From the NCBI GenBank assembly GCA_031286585.1, contig JAITUC010000041.1:1-49177 (forward strand): a stretch of DNA of 49,177 nt. The letters are read 5' to 3'. The notes below the pieces were generated by a model. It made no database searches. It saw only the letters and a program-made list of their open reading frames with translations, and had not been told where the DNA came from. Made by a program: the position numbers and the translations under genes. Of this stretch, positions 27,544 through 36,327 are shown piece after piece (the first letter of the stretch is position 1; each line of letters opens with the position of its first letter). This DNA comes from Delftia acidovorans (lineage in GTDB: Bacteria > Pseudomonadota > Gammaproteobacteria > Burkholderiales > Burkholderiaceae_C).

Positions 27544-28725
27544 ATGAATCTGGCGCTCTTCAAAGTCATCATGGCCCAGGTCAGCGTGCATGCCACCATG
27601 GCAGGCATGCGGCTGGCCGCGCCTTTGCTGGCGCTGCAGCAGGGCTACAGTGCGGCGGCCGTGGGCATCCTGCTGGCGCTGTTTGCGCTGACCCAGGTGT
27701 TCCTGGCGCTGCCGGCCGGGCGCTTCGCGGACAAGCATGGTTTTCGCAAGCCGTTTTTCCTGTCCATGCTGGCGGCCAGCGGCGGCTGCGCGCTGGCGCT
27801 GGCGTTTCCGGTCTATCCCGTGCTGTGTCTGGTGGCGCTGCTGACGGGCGGTGCCAGCGGTGCGGTGGTGATTGCCGTGCAGCGCCATGCGGGGCGGGTC
27901 ACGCACGACGCCGTGGCGCTCAAGAAGGTGTTCAGCTGGCTGGCCATAGGCCCGGCCATCTCCAACTTCATCGGCCCCTTCACCACGGGGCTGCTGATCG
28001 ACCATGCGAACTTCGGGGGCGAGGGCAGCACCATGGGCTACCGCGTCGCCTTCGCTCTGCTGGCCCTGGTGCCGGTCTTGGCCTGGAGCTGGGTGCGCCA
28101 CACGCAGGAGCTGCCGCCTGTGCGCGCACCGATCGGCGGTCCCAAGCAGCATGCCTGGGATCTGCTGCGCGACCGCAACTTCCGCAATCTGCTGCTGGTC
28201 AACTGGCTGCAGTCGGCCTGCTGGGATGTGCATACCTTCGTGCTGCCGCTGCTGGGCCATGAGAAGGGATTGAGCGCCTCGGTCATCGGCACGCTGCTGG
28301 GCATTTTTGCCGTGGCGGCCGCCGCCATCCGCCTGGCCATGCCGCTGGTGGCCGAGCGCCTGCGCGAAGGCGCCGTGATCTCCGGCGCCATGAGCATCAC
28401 CGCCTTCGTCTTCGCGCTGTACCCCTTCATGGACTCGGCACTGACCATGGGCGCGTGCTCGGTGATGCTGGGCTTTTCGCTGGGCTCGGTGCAGCCCATG
28501 GTCATGAGCATGCTGCACCAGATCACGCCCGAGCACCGCCATGGCGAGGCGCTGGGCCTGCGGCTCATGGCCATCAATGCCTCCAGCGTGGCCATGCCCG
28601 TGCTGTTCGGCTCGGCGGGGGCGCTGATCGGCGTGTCCGCGCTGTTCTGGGTCGTGGGCGCGGCCGTGGCATCGGGCATACGCACGGCCTGGTTCATGGG
28701 GCTGCCGCCGCGCAAGCCGGAATGA
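27544..28725 (+). CDS. Major facilitator superfamily transporter
   Basis: 393 residues with about 12 predicted helices. It starts at the ATG one base after the rmuC stop, so it is translationally coupled. The loop 2-3 motif GRFADKHGFRKP is the MFS signature (G-x-x-x-D-x-x-G-x-R-[KR]). Other helices: NLLLVNWLQSACWDVHTFVLPLLGHEKG, SAVIGTLLGIFAVAAAAIRL-like, SLGSVQPMVMSMLHQITPEHRHGEALGLR. The SVQP/TPEHRHGEALGLR block occurs in drug-efflux-type MFS proteins of this order. Substrate unknown. Confidence 0.85.
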   Translation: MNLALFKVIMAQVSVHATMAGMRLAAPLLALQQGYSAAAVGILLALFALTQVFLALPAGRFADKHGFRKPFFLSMLAASGGCALALAFPVYPVLCLVALLTGGASGAVVIAVQRHAGRVTHDAVALKKVFSWLAIGPAISNFIGPFTTGLLIDHANFGGEGSTMGYRVAFALLALVPVLAWSWVRHTQELPPVRAPIGGPKQHAWDLLRDRNFRNLLLVNWLQSACWDVHTFVLPLLGHEKGLSASVIGTLLGIFAVAAAAIRLAMPLVAERLREGAVISGAMSITAFVFALYPFMDSALTMGACSVMLGFSLGSVQPMVMSMLHQITPEHRHGEALGLRLMAINASSVAMPVLFGSAGALIGVSALFWVVGAAVASGIRTAWFMGLPPRKPE

Positions 28726-28761
28726 AAAAGGCGACCTGCGCCTTGGTGCGCAGATCGCCTT
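28725..28761 (-). terminator. Terminator between the convergent MFS and LOG genes
   Basis: A 14-bp stem with one mismatch (AAGGCGACCTGCGC at 28728-28741, partner GCGCAGATCGCCTT at 28748-28761). The minus strand ends in TTTTT, so it mainly serves the LOG gene; the plus strand has only a weak tail. Confidence 0.8.
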
Positions 28762-28794
28762 GCGATGCGGTGGCGGCCTGCCGGCCGCAGCGGC

Positions 28795-29664
28795 TTACCA
28801 GCCGCCGTTGTGGAACTGCTTGATCAGCGCCCAGGCCTCCACCGGATCATCGGTATAGCGGAACAGCTGCAGGTCCTTGGGCGAGATCGTGCCTTCCTCG
28901 ATCATCAGGTCGATGTTGAGCAGCCGCTTCCAGAACTCGGTGCCGAACAGGATCACGGGCACGGAATGCGTCTTGCCGGTCTGCATCAGGGTCAGCACCT
29001 CGAACAGCTCGTCCAGCGTGCCGAAGCCGCCGGGGAAGGCCACCAGGGCCTTGGCGCGCATCATGAAATGCATCTTGCGCAAGGCGAAGTAGTGGAACTT
29101 GAAGCTCAGGTCCGGCGAGATGAAGCGGTTGCCGTTTTGCTCGTGCGGCAGCTCGATATTCAGGCCGATGCTGGGTGCGCCCACATCATGGGCGCCACGG
29201 TTGGCCGCCTCCATGATGCCGGGGCCGCCGCCGGTGCAGATGTAGAGGCGCTCCTCGGGCGGCTGGTTCAGGCTGTCGGCGGCCACGATGCGCGTGAAGG
29301 CGCGGGCCTGCTCGTAGCGGTGGGCGTTGCGCACGGCGCGCTCGGCCACTGCAATGCGCTGTGGATCGCCGCTGCCCTGTGCGTCGGCCAGTTGCTGCTC
29401 GGCCTGCTCCAGGTCCACGAAGCGCGCGCTGCCATAGACCACGACGGTGTGTTCTATGCCGCGTTCGATCTGGGCCAGGTCGGGCTTGAGCAGCTCCAGC
29501 TGCATGCGGATGCCGCGGGTCTCGCGGCGGAACATGAATTCAGGGTCCGCGAAGGCGAGGCGATTGGAGTTCTGCTGCAATGCCATGCCGTTGTGTGCCT
29601 GGTTGTGAAGGGCCGACCAGCCATTGGCAAGGTCGGCATCGGTCAGGGGGGAAGAGATTTGCAT
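28795..29664 (-). CDS. LOG-family protein (TIGR00730 Rossmann fold, nucleoside 5'-monophosphate phosphoribohydrolase type)
   Basis: 289 residues. Signature motifs of the LOG family are YGSAR (about 76-80), CTGGGPGIMEAANRGA (about 143-158) and PGGFGTLDELFE (about 211-222, the PGGxGTxxE motif). It has an N-terminal extension of about 60 residues compared with short LOG proteins. Members cleave AMP-type nucleotides, cytokinin riboside monophosphates among them, releasing the base; many bacterial ones are annotated as lysine decarboxylase by mistake. The gene is monocistronic. 29665-29908, upstream of it, contains no gene; I see no convincing promoter there. Confidence 0.85.
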   Translation of the reverse strand: MQISSPLTDADLANGWSALHNQAHNGMALQQNSNRLAFADPEFMFRRETRGIRMQLELLKPDLAQIERGIEHTVVVYGSARFVDLEQAEQQLADAQGSGDPQRIAVAERAVRNAHRYEQARAFTRIVAADSLNQPPEERLYICTGGGPGIMEAANRGAHDVGAPSIGLNIELPHEQNGNRFISPDLSFKFHYFALRKMHFMMRAKALVAFPGGFGTLDELFEVLTLMQTGKTHSVPVILFGTEFWKRLLNIDLMIEEGTISPKDLQLFRYTDDPVEAWALIKQFHNGGW

Positions 29665-29908
29665 GAACCCTCGTACACAGAAAAACCCAGGGCGGCCACG
29701 CCTGTGGCCGTTCCATCAAATGCGTTGCCGGCGCAGATGATGACTGCACTATACGCTCACAAACTCATAGCCGCGGGGCTCGCGTATCCGTTGCTTTGCG
29801 CATTGACGGAGCCGCTGGCGGATTCGTATGCTGGGCAGTTGAGGCAGTGCTTTGGCCTGGACCCCGCCGCCAGCAACGGGCGGTCATTTCCAGGCACCGC
29901 ATGCGCTT

Positions 29909-30292
29909 TCAGACGTCCGGGTGCTCGGCCGGTTCGTTGCGCACGACGGTGCTCAGCGGCGGCGGCACGTCCTGGCCTGCACGGCGCGCGCGGAACAGGG
30001 CCGCTCGCATCAGGAAAATGGTGGTGATGGGCACGGTCACGGAAATGAAGACCGCAATCAGCAGCGCATGCACCGCCAGGCTCTGGCCGCTGACGGAAAA
30101 GTAGATCCAGGTGGCATGCATGATCAGCCAGCAGCCCATGGTGGCGATGATGGAGGGCGCATGCACGCGCTCGAAATAGCTGCCCAGCCGCCACAGTCCC
30201 ATGGAGCCCAGGAAGGCGATGATGGCGCCGCCCAGCGCCAGCGCGGCAACCAGGATCTGGCACCACAGCGGCAGTGTGGTCTCCGGCGTCAT
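29909..30292 (-). CDS. mrpG: Na+(K+)/H+ antiporter subunit G (MrpG/PhaG/MnhG)
   Basis: 127 residues, three membrane helices: QILVAALALGGAIIAFLGSMGL, IIATMGCWLIMHATWIYFSV and LLIAVFISVTVPITTIFLMRAA. GLWRLGSYFERVHAPS is the family signature following helix 1. It is the last gene of the six-gene Mrp operon; its ATG overlaps the mrpF stop as ATGA. Subunit G is small and required for complex assembly in characterised systems. Confidence 0.9.
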   Translation of the reverse strand: MTPETTLPLWCQILVAALALGGAIIAFLGSMGLWRLGSYFERVHAPSIIATMGCWLIMHATWIYFSVSGQSLAVHALLIAVFISVTVPITTIFLMRAALFRARRAGQDVPPPLSTVVRNEPAEHPDV

Positions 30293-30567
30293 TCGATCAC
30301 CTCGCCGCGCAGCAGGAACTTGGCCATGGCGGTGGAGCCCACGCAGCCGAACAGCGCGATCAGCAAGGCCGCCTCGAAGTAGCTGGTGCTGTCGTAGATG
30401 ATGCCCATGAGCAGCATGGCCAGCATGCCGTTGAGGTACATGCAGTCCAGCGCCAGCACGCGGTCCTGGGCGTGCGGGCCCTTGAGCAGGCGCAGCACGG
30501 CGCAGCCCATGGCCGCGACCAGCAGGCCCAGCGCGAACATCAAAGTCCAGTGGAACCAGGGCATCAT
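30289..30567 (-). CDS. mrpF: Na+(K+)/H+ antiporter subunit F (MrpF/PhaF/MnhF)
   Basis: 92 residues from the ATG at 30567 that overlaps the mrpE stop; a longer reading from 30600 lies inside mrpE. Three helices, with the family motif RLLKGPHAQDRVLALDCMYLNGM after helix 1 carrying the conserved aspartate pair (D-R-V-x-A-x-D), and ALLIALFGCVGSTAMAKFLLRGEVIE at the end. Belongs to the membrane antiporter complex. Confidence 0.9.
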   Translation of the reverse strand: MMPWFHWTLMFALGLLVAAMGCAVLRLLKGPHAQDRVLALDCMYLNGMLAMLLMGIIYDSTSYFEAALLIALFGCVGSTAMAKFLLRGEVIE

Positions 30568-31055
30568 TCGAAAATCTCCATCAGGGGGCGCTCGTAGCAA
30601 CGCTTGACGTGCTGGACGATCTCCTCGGGATCATCGACCTCCAGCACATGCAGCATGAGCTGCGAGCGGTCGCGCGAGATCTCGGCCCAGGCCGTGCCGG
30701 GCGTGATGCACACGATCATGGCGAGCACGGCCAGGCCGTTGGGGTCGCGCAGTTCCAGCGGGATGCGCACGAAGCTGGCCGGGTGCTTGCGCATGCCCGG
30801 AAACAGCATGAACCGCACGACGTTGAAGTTGGACACCGAAGTGTCCCAGACCACGCGCAGCGCCAGGCGCAGGATGGTCAGCGGATGGCGCACCCGCACA
30901 GGCAGGGGGCGCAGGCCGCGCAGCAGCAGCGGCAGCAGCAGGCCCAGCAATGCACCGAGCAGGATCTGTCCGCTGCTGAACGAACGGTTGAGCAGAAGCC
31001 ACAGCAGGAACAGCGCCACCGACAGCAGCGGCGCGGGCAGCAAGGTTTTCATCAT
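30564..31055 (-). CDS. mrpE: Na+(K+)/H+ antiporter subunit E (MrpE/PhaE/MnhE)
   Basis: 163 residues. Two N-terminal helices (LLSVALFLLWLLLNRSF and ILLGALLGLLLPLLL) precede a cytoplasmic domain with the family marks VVWDTSVSNFNVVRFML, SFVRIPLELRDPNGLAVLAMIVCITPGTAWAE and LMLHVLEVDDPEEIVQHVKRCYERPLMEIF. Start overlaps the mrpD stop by four bases. Confidence 0.92.
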   Translation of the reverse strand: MMKTLLPAPLLSVALFLLWLLLNRSFSSGQILLGALLGLLLPLLLRGLRPLPVRVRHPLTILRLALRVVWDTSVSNFNVVRFMLFPGMRKHPASFVRIPLELRDPNGLAVLAMIVCITPGTAWAEISRDRSQLMLHVLEVDDPEEIVQHVKRCYERPLMEIFE

Positions 31056-32848
31056 CGGGAATCCTCCTTGCCCGCCGTCGTGGCTGCGTCGCCTATGCCC
31101 GCGGGTATGGGCGCGCCACTGGCCTGGGCCGCGGCGCGTGCCGCGCCTTCGGGCCCGGCTTCCAGACGGGCCTTCTTTTCTGCCGGGCTGGGCTCGGGCT
31201 GCGTGCCCATGACGGAGCGCACATAGACATCGGGCGCCAGCAGCGCATCGGCTGCGCGCTGGGTATAGCCCATCAGCTCGCCGCCGCGCATCGTCAGTGC
31301 CACGCAGCAGGCCAGCAGCACGGCGATGGGCAGGCCTTCGGCCACGCGCAGCGAGGGAGAGTTCTGCTCCTCGTTCGCCCAGAAATGGCGTATGCCTGCG
31401 CGCACCAGCGACAGCAGGGCCAGCAGCCCGGTGCTGATCATCAGCGCCACCAGCACCCAGCCGGCCCAGCCGGCCTGGAAGCCGCTGGAGTTGCCCAGGC
31501 CCAGCGGGTTGAGCAGTGCAGACAGCATGGCGAACTTGCCCACGAAGCCCGACAGCGGGGGCAGGCCGGTGACCACCAGGGTGGCCAGCATGAAGCTCAG
31601 GCCGATGAAGGCGGCGGCGGCGGGAATGGCGCGGCCGATCAGCACCTCTTCGGATTCGTCGAGGTTGAATCCCTCGGTGGGAAGCAGCTCGGCGTTGAGG
31701 AAGGGCGCCTCGTCGTCTTCATAGGGCTCGCCCGCATCGTCATCCACGCGCCAGCGGTCCACCACGTCGGCAATCAGGAAGAGCGCGCTCACGGCCAGGG
31801 TGGAGCTGGGCAGGTAGTACAGCAGCCCAGCCGTCAGCGCGTTCTGGCCAAAGCCCGTGGCGGCCAGCAGGGTGCCCGACGACAGGATGGCCGCAAAGCC
31901 GGCGATGTGCGTCAGGCGCTGCGAGCCCAGCATGCCCAGGCCGCCGAAGGCCATGGTCAGCATGCCGCCGACGATCAGCCAGGTGCTGCCGAACAGGGCG
32001 GAGGCTCCGGCTTCGGAACTGAACAGCAGCGTCCACAGCCGCAGCACCACATAGACGCCCACCTTGGTCATGAGAGCGAACACGGCCCCGACGGGCGCGG
32101 TGGCCGCGCTGTAGGCCGGCACCAGCCAGAAGTTCAGCGGCCACATGGCCGCCTTGGTCAGGAAGGCGATACCCAGGATGGCCGCTGCCGAATGCAGCAG
32201 CCCGCGGTCGGCACTGCTGATCTGGGGAATGGCGCGCGCCAGGTCGGCCATGTTCAGCGTGCCGGTCAGGCCGTAGAGCATGGACACGCCGATGAGGAAC
32301 AGCGACGAGGCGGCCAGGTTGATGGCGATGTAGTGCAGGCCCGCCTGGATGCGCGCCCGGCCCGAGCCATGCAGCAGCAGGCCGTAGGAGGCCGCGAGCA
32401 TGATCTCGAAGAACACGAACAGGTTGAACAGGTCCGCCGTGAGGAAGGCGCCGCTCAGGCCCATCAGCTGGAACTGGAACAACGAGTGAAAGTGCATGCC
32501 CGCGCGGTGCCAGCGGGCGCTGGAGAAGATCAGCGAGGCCAGGGCCACCGTGTAGGTCAGCACCAGCATCATTCCGGTCAGGCGGTCCAGCGCCAGCGAG
32601 ATGCCGAATGGCATGGGCCAGTTGCCGGGCATGTAGACGCCCAGGTTGACGGGCGCGCCGGCCTGGTCGGTCCACAGCATCAGCAGCACGGCCGCGCCCA
32701 GGCCCAGCAGGGTGGAGACCAGGCCGAGGGCGAACTTGACGCGCTGGCGCTCCTCGCGCAGCAACAGCATCAGCGCTGCCGAGAGCATGGGCAGCACGAT
32801 GGGCGCCAGCATCAGGTGCGGCATGAGACGGGCGGTCAGCTCGTTCAT
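31052..32848 (-). CDS. mrpD: Na+(K+)/H+ antiporter subunit D (MrpD/PhaD/MnhD)
   Basis: 598 residues, longer than the usual roughly 500 because of a C-terminal Ala/Glu-rich hydrophilic tail and an internal acidic loop (DDDAGEPYEDDEAPFLN). About 14 helices of the proton-conducting antiporter fold shared with NuoM/NuoN: LFVFFEIMLAASYGLLLHG (conserved Glu), LTKAAMWPLNFWLVPAYSAATAPVGAVFALMTKVGVYV (conserved Lys residues in the proton path) and VTGLPPLSGFVGKFAMLSAL. Start overlaps the mrpC stop (ATGA). The acidic loop is unusual and may be lineage-specific. Confidence 0.93.
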   Translation of the reverse strand: MNELTARLMPHLMLAPIVLPMLSAALMLLLREERQRVKFALGLVSTLLGLGAAVLLMLWTDQAGAPVNLGVYMPGNWPMPFGISLALDRLTGMMLVLTYTVALASLIFSSARWHRAGMHFHSLFQFQLMGLSGAFLTADLFNLFVFFEIMLAASYGLLLHGSGRARIQAGLHYIAINLAASSLFLIGVSMLYGLTGTLNMADLARAIPQISSADRGLLHSAAAILGIAFLTKAAMWPLNFWLVPAYSAATAPVGAVFALMTKVGVYVVLRLWTLLFSSEAGASALFGSTWLIVGGMLTMAFGGLGMLGSQRLTHIAGFAAILSSGTLLAATGFGQNALTAGLLYYLPSSTLAVSALFLIADVVDRWRVDDDAGEPYEDDEAPFLNAELLPTEGFNLDESEEVLIGRAIPAAAAFIGLSFMLATLVVTGLPPLSGFVGKFAMLSALLNPLGLGNSSGFQAGWAGWVLVALMISTGLLALLSLVRAGIRHFWANEEQNSPSLRVAEGLPIAVLLACCVALTMRGGELMGYTQRAADALLAPDVYVRSVMGTQPEPSPAEKKARLEAGPEGAARAAAQASGAPIPAGIGDAATTAGKEDSR

Positions 32849-33210
32849 GGCATCTCCTGCTCGGTGCGGGAATGGGCTCCGTCCACATGGTCGGTGCCGG
32901 TGGTGCCGCGCGAGGCCAGCAGCACCACCAGGAACAGCGCCGTCATGGCAAAGCCGATCACGATGGCCGTGAGCACCAGCGCCTGGGGCATGGGGTCGGC
33001 ATAGTGCGCGAGATCCTGCGGCACGCCGGCCCGCAGCACGGGCTCCTTGTCAATGGCCAGGCCCTGGCGTCCCATGCTGAAGATGAACAGGTTGACCGCA
33101 TACGACAGCAGGGCCAGCCCCATGATGACCTGGTAGGTCCGTGGGCGCAGCAGCAGCCACACGCCCGAGCCGGTCAGCGCGCCGATGGCAATGGCAAGCA
33201 CGACTTCCAT
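32845..33210 (-). CDS. mrpC: Na+(K+)/H+ antiporter subunit C (MrpC/PhaC/MnhC)
   Basis: 121 residues from the ATG at 33210, which shares one base with the mrpA stop (TGATG). Three helices with NuoK-like sequence: VLAIAIGALTGSGVWLLL, RTYQVIMGLALLSYAVNLFIFSMG, ADPMPQALVLTAIVIGFAMTALFLVVLL. The DPMPQALVLTAIVI block is diagnostic. The frame extends upstream inside mrpA but without family similarity. Confidence 0.92.
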   Translation of the reverse strand: MEVVLAIAIGALTGSGVWLLLRPRTYQVIMGLALLSYAVNLFIFSMGRQGLAIDKEPVLRAGVPQDLAHYADPMPQALVLTAIVIGFAMTALFLVVLLASRGTTGTDHVDGAHSRTEQEMP

Positions 33211-36188
33211 CAGAAACCTCCTCGTGCCAGGGCTGCCGCGGTGGCCTGCTGCACGGCGGCTTCGGCCTCCTCTGCCCGTTGCTGCTGCTCTTCCAGCAGG
33301 CGGGCGTGGTAGCGGTGGCTGCGCACCGATTGGTGGGCGATGGCCGTCAGAATGAGCATGGTCGCGCCCACCACCAGCGAGAACACGCCGATGTCGAAGA
33401 ACAGGGCGCTGGCGAGATGCACGTCGCCGACGACTGGCAGGGTCATATGGAAGGTATGGCTGGTGAGGAAGGGATAGCCGGCCACGATGGAGCCCATGCC
33501 GGTACCCAGTGCGAACAGCAGGCCGACGCCGATCCATCGGCGCGGGAAGATCGGCAAGTGGGCCTCGACCCACTGCGTGCCGGAGATGATGTACTGCATC
33601 AGCAAGGCCACAGAGAACACCAGGCCGGCGACGAAGCCGCCTCCGGGTTCGTTGTGGCCGCGCATGAAGATGTAGACCGAGACCAGGGCCGCAAAAGGCA
33701 GCAGCAGGCGGACCAGCACGGCGGGCACCATCAGGTAGCCCACCGCCGTATCGCCGGCGTTGCGCGGATTGAACAGATCGGTCTGCAGGTCGCCTGGCAC
33801 GTAGCGCTGCTGTTCGGGCAGGTCCAGCGTCTCGCGGGCCGGGCGGAAGCGCCGCAGCAGGGCATAGACCACCAGGGCCACGATGCCCAGCACCACGATT
33901 TCGCCGAAGGTGTCGAAGCCGCGGAAGTCCACCAGCATGACGTTGACCACATTGGTGCCGCCGCCGTCGCTGAGCGCATGTTCGAGGAAGAAGGTGGAGG
34001 CGCCGTCATAGAAGGGGCGGCTCATCATGGCGAAGGCCAGCCAGGCCATGCCGCCCCCGGCCACCAGCGACAGCAGCAGGTCGCGCATGCGGCGCGAGCG
34101 GGCACGCAGCTCGGCGGACAGCACGGGAATGTGCAGGCTCTTGTCGCGCTTGGGCATCCAGCGCAGGCCCAGCAGCATCAGCACCGTGGTGGCGACCTCG
34201 ACGACCAGCTGGGTCAGCGCCAGATCGGGCGCCGAGAACCACAGGAAGGTCAGGCAGGTGCACAGGCCGGCACCGCCCAGCATGATCAGCGCGGTCAGCC
34301 GGTGGTACTTGGCCTTCCAGGCCGTGCCCAGGGCGCAGAGAATGCCCACCGACCACAGCAGCACGAAGGCGGGCGACAGCGGCAGCATGCCCCGATCGCC
34401 CAACTTGATGCCCTGCAGCCACAGCGGCAGAACGCCCGCCAGCACGGCGGTGCACACCAGCCACAGCATCTGCCACTGCAGGCGCATGGTGGACAGGCGC
34501 CGGCGCGACCAGCGGCCCAGCAGGGACAGGCGGGCCAGCAGGTTCTCGAAGATGCGCTGGCCACTGAGCGTGCCCACCAGCGGTGCGGTATCGATATGGC
34601 CGGCCTGGCGCTGCCAGCGCAGCAGCATGTAGAGCAGGATGCCGCCAATCAGGGCGACCAGGCTCATGATCAAGGGCATGTTCCAGCCGTGCCAGATGGC
34701 CAGGCTGTACTCGGGCAGATCGCCGCCGACCACGGGCGTGGCGGCCGCCGCAAGAAAGCTGCCCACCGCCCATGCCGGCAGCATGCCGACCACCAGGCAG
34801 GCCAGCACCAGCAATTCGACGGGCACGCGCATCCAGTGCGGCGGTTCGTGCGGCTCGTGCGGCAGGTCGGTGGCCTTGGGGCCGAAGAAGACGTCGATGG
34901 TGAAGCGCAGCGAATAGGCCACGCTGAACATGCCCGCTACCGTTGCCGCCACGGGCAGGGCCGTGCGCACCCAGGGGGCGGCGTCCAGGTAGACGGTCTC
35001 GGCGAAGAACATTTCCTTGGACAGGAAGCCGTTGAGCAGCGGCACGCCCGCCATGGCCGCGCTGGCCACGCAGGCCAGCGTGGCCGTGATGGGCATCATG
35101 TGACGCAGGCCCGAGAGGCGGCGGATGTCGCGCGTGCCGCTTTCATGGTCAACGATGCCTGCGGCCATGAACAGCGAGGCCTTGAAGGTCGCGTGGTTCA
35201 TGATGTGGAACACCGCAGCCACGGCCGCCAGCTTGCTGTTGAGGCCCAGCAGCAGCGTGATCAGGCCCAAGTGGGAAATCGTCGAATAGGCCAGCAATCC
35301 CTTGAGATCGTGCTGGAACATTGCCAGATAACCGCCGATGAGCAGCGTTGCCGCGCCGGCTCCGCCCACCAGCCAGAACCAGGCATCGGTGTCTCCCAGA
35401 ACGGGCCACATGCGCGCCAGGAGGAACACACCTGCCTTCACCATGGTGGCGGAGTGCAGGTAGGCCGACACCGGCGTGGGTGCGGCCATGGCGTGCGGCA
35501 GCCAGAAGTGGAAGGGAAACTGCGCGCTCTTGGTCAGTGCGCCCAGCAGGATCAGCACCAGTGCGACCAGGTACAACTGGTGGTCGCGCACCTGCTGGCC
35601 GGCGATGAGCACGTTGTCCAGGTCATAGCTGCCCACGATATGGCCCAGCACCAGCATGCCCGCCAGCATGGCCAGGCCGCCCGTTCCCGTCACCGTCAGT
35701 GCCATGCGCGCGCCCCGCCGCGCATCCTTGCGATGGTGCCAGTAGCCGATCAGAAGAAAGGAGAAAAGGCTGGTCAGCTCCCAGAAGAAGGCAATCTGGA
35801 TGATGTTGCCCGACAGCACCACGCCAGCCATCGCGCCCATGAAGGCCAGAAAGAACGAGAAAAAACGCGGCACGGGATCGGCCGGCGACATGTAGTAGCG
35901 CGCATAAAGCACCACCAGCGAGCCTATGCCCAGCACCAGCATGCAGAACATCCAGGCGAAGCCGTCCATGCGGATCACCAGGTTCAGTCCCAGGGCCGGC
36001 AGCCACTCGATCTCCTGGCGCAACACCTCTCCATCGGCGATCTGGGGGAACAGCAATGCGGTCTGGATGGCGCAGCCGAGGGCGATGACGCCGGCCAGCG
36101 TTGACTCCGTATTGCGCGCATTGGCCGGCAGCATTGCGGCAATCAGGCTGCCGATGAAGGGTAGGAGGATGAGGGTGATCAGGGGCAT
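33210..36188 (-). CDS. mrpA: Na+(K+)/H+ antiporter subunit A/B fusion (MrpA-MrpB, PhaAB)
   Basis: 992 residues and more than 20 helices, the largest subunit. N-terminal part (about 1-450) is NuoL/MrpA-like: FFWELTSLFSFLLIGYW (conserved Glu), LTKSAQFPFHFWLPHAMAAPTPVSAYLHSATMVKAGVFLLARM and HIMNHATFKASLFMAAGIVDHE. A DUF4040-type section follows (about 600-720: SAPDLALTQLVVEVATTVLMLLGL), then an MnhB domain (about 820-960: LRLLLPFAALVSVYIFMRGHNEPGGGFVAGLV). Fusion of A and B defines the six-gene group 2 Mrp operons. The complex exchanges Na+ or K+ for protons and supports pH and salt tolerance. Confidence 0.95.
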   Translation of the reverse strand: MPLITLILLPFIGSLIAAMLPANARNTESTLAGVIALGCAIQTALLFPQIADGEVLRQEIEWLPALGLNLVIRMDGFAWMFCMLVLGIGSLVVLYARYYMSPADPVPRFFSFFLAFMGAMAGVVLSGNIIQIAFFWELTSLFSFLLIGYWHHRKDARRGARMALTVTGTGGLAMLAGMLVLGHIVGSYDLDNVLIAGQQVRDHQLYLVALVLILLGALTKSAQFPFHFWLPHAMAAPTPVSAYLHSATMVKAGVFLLARMWPVLGDTDAWFWLVGGAGAATLLIGGYLAMFQHDLKGLLAYSTISHLGLITLLLGLNSKLAAVAAVFHIMNHATFKASLFMAAGIVDHESGTRDIRRLSGLRHMMPITATLACVASAAMAGVPLLNGFLSKEMFFAETVYLDAAPWVRTALPVAATVAGMFSVAYSLRFTIDVFFGPKATDLPHEPHEPPHWMRVPVELLVLACLVVGMLPAWAVGSFLAAAATPVVGGDLPEYSLAIWHGWNMPLIMSLVALIGGILLYMLLRWQRQAGHIDTAPLVGTLSGQRIFENLLARLSLLGRWSRRRLSTMRLQWQMLWLVCTAVLAGVLPLWLQGIKLGDRGMLPLSPAFVLLWSVGILCALGTAWKAKYHRLTALIMLGGAGLCTCLTFLWFSAPDLALTQLVVEVATTVLMLLGLRWMPKRDKSLHIPVLSAELRARSRRMRDLLLSLVAGGGMAWLAFAMMSRPFYDGASTFFLEHALSDGGGTNVVNVMLVDFRGFDTFGEIVVLGIVALVVYALLRRFRPARETLDLPEQQRYVPGDLQTDLFNPRNAGDTAVGYLMVPAVLVRLLLPFAALVSVYIFMRGHNEPGGGFVAGLVFSVALLMQYIISGTQWVEAHLPIFPRRWIGVGLLFALGTGMGSIVAGYPFLTSHTFHMTLPVVGDVHLASALFFDIGVFSLVVGATMLILTAIAHQSVRSHRYHARLLEEQQQRAEEAEAAVQQATAAALARGGF

Positions 36189-36285
36189 GGGCGGTTCATT
36201 TTACGGGCAAGGTTTTTTGCTTCGCTATGAAAACCTGAGCATGTTTCAGGCTATGGCCGCGCATACCCCGAGGGTAGTACGCATG

Positions 36286-36306
36286 AAAAACCCGCCGAAG
36301 CGGGTT
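36286..36306 (-). terminator. Rho-independent terminator of the helix-hairpin-helix gene
   Basis: Minus strand AACCCGC-ttcg-GCGGGTT (36300-36306 with 36289-36295), a UUCG-type stable tetraloop, followed by TTTTT. It lies 22 bases after the gene's stop and upstream of the Mrp operon. Confidence 0.88.
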
Positions 36307-36327
36307 GGATAGAGACAGTTGGCGTAC

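Noticed and set aside
33141..36104. Plus-strand frame of nearly 1000 codons opposite mrpA
   Set aside because: Gln/His/Gly-rich shadow of the mrpA/B gene; no recognisable domain or ribosome site. The same holds for the long minus-strand frames opposite pncB and its neighbours (23398-26289) and opposite rmuC (25515-27608).
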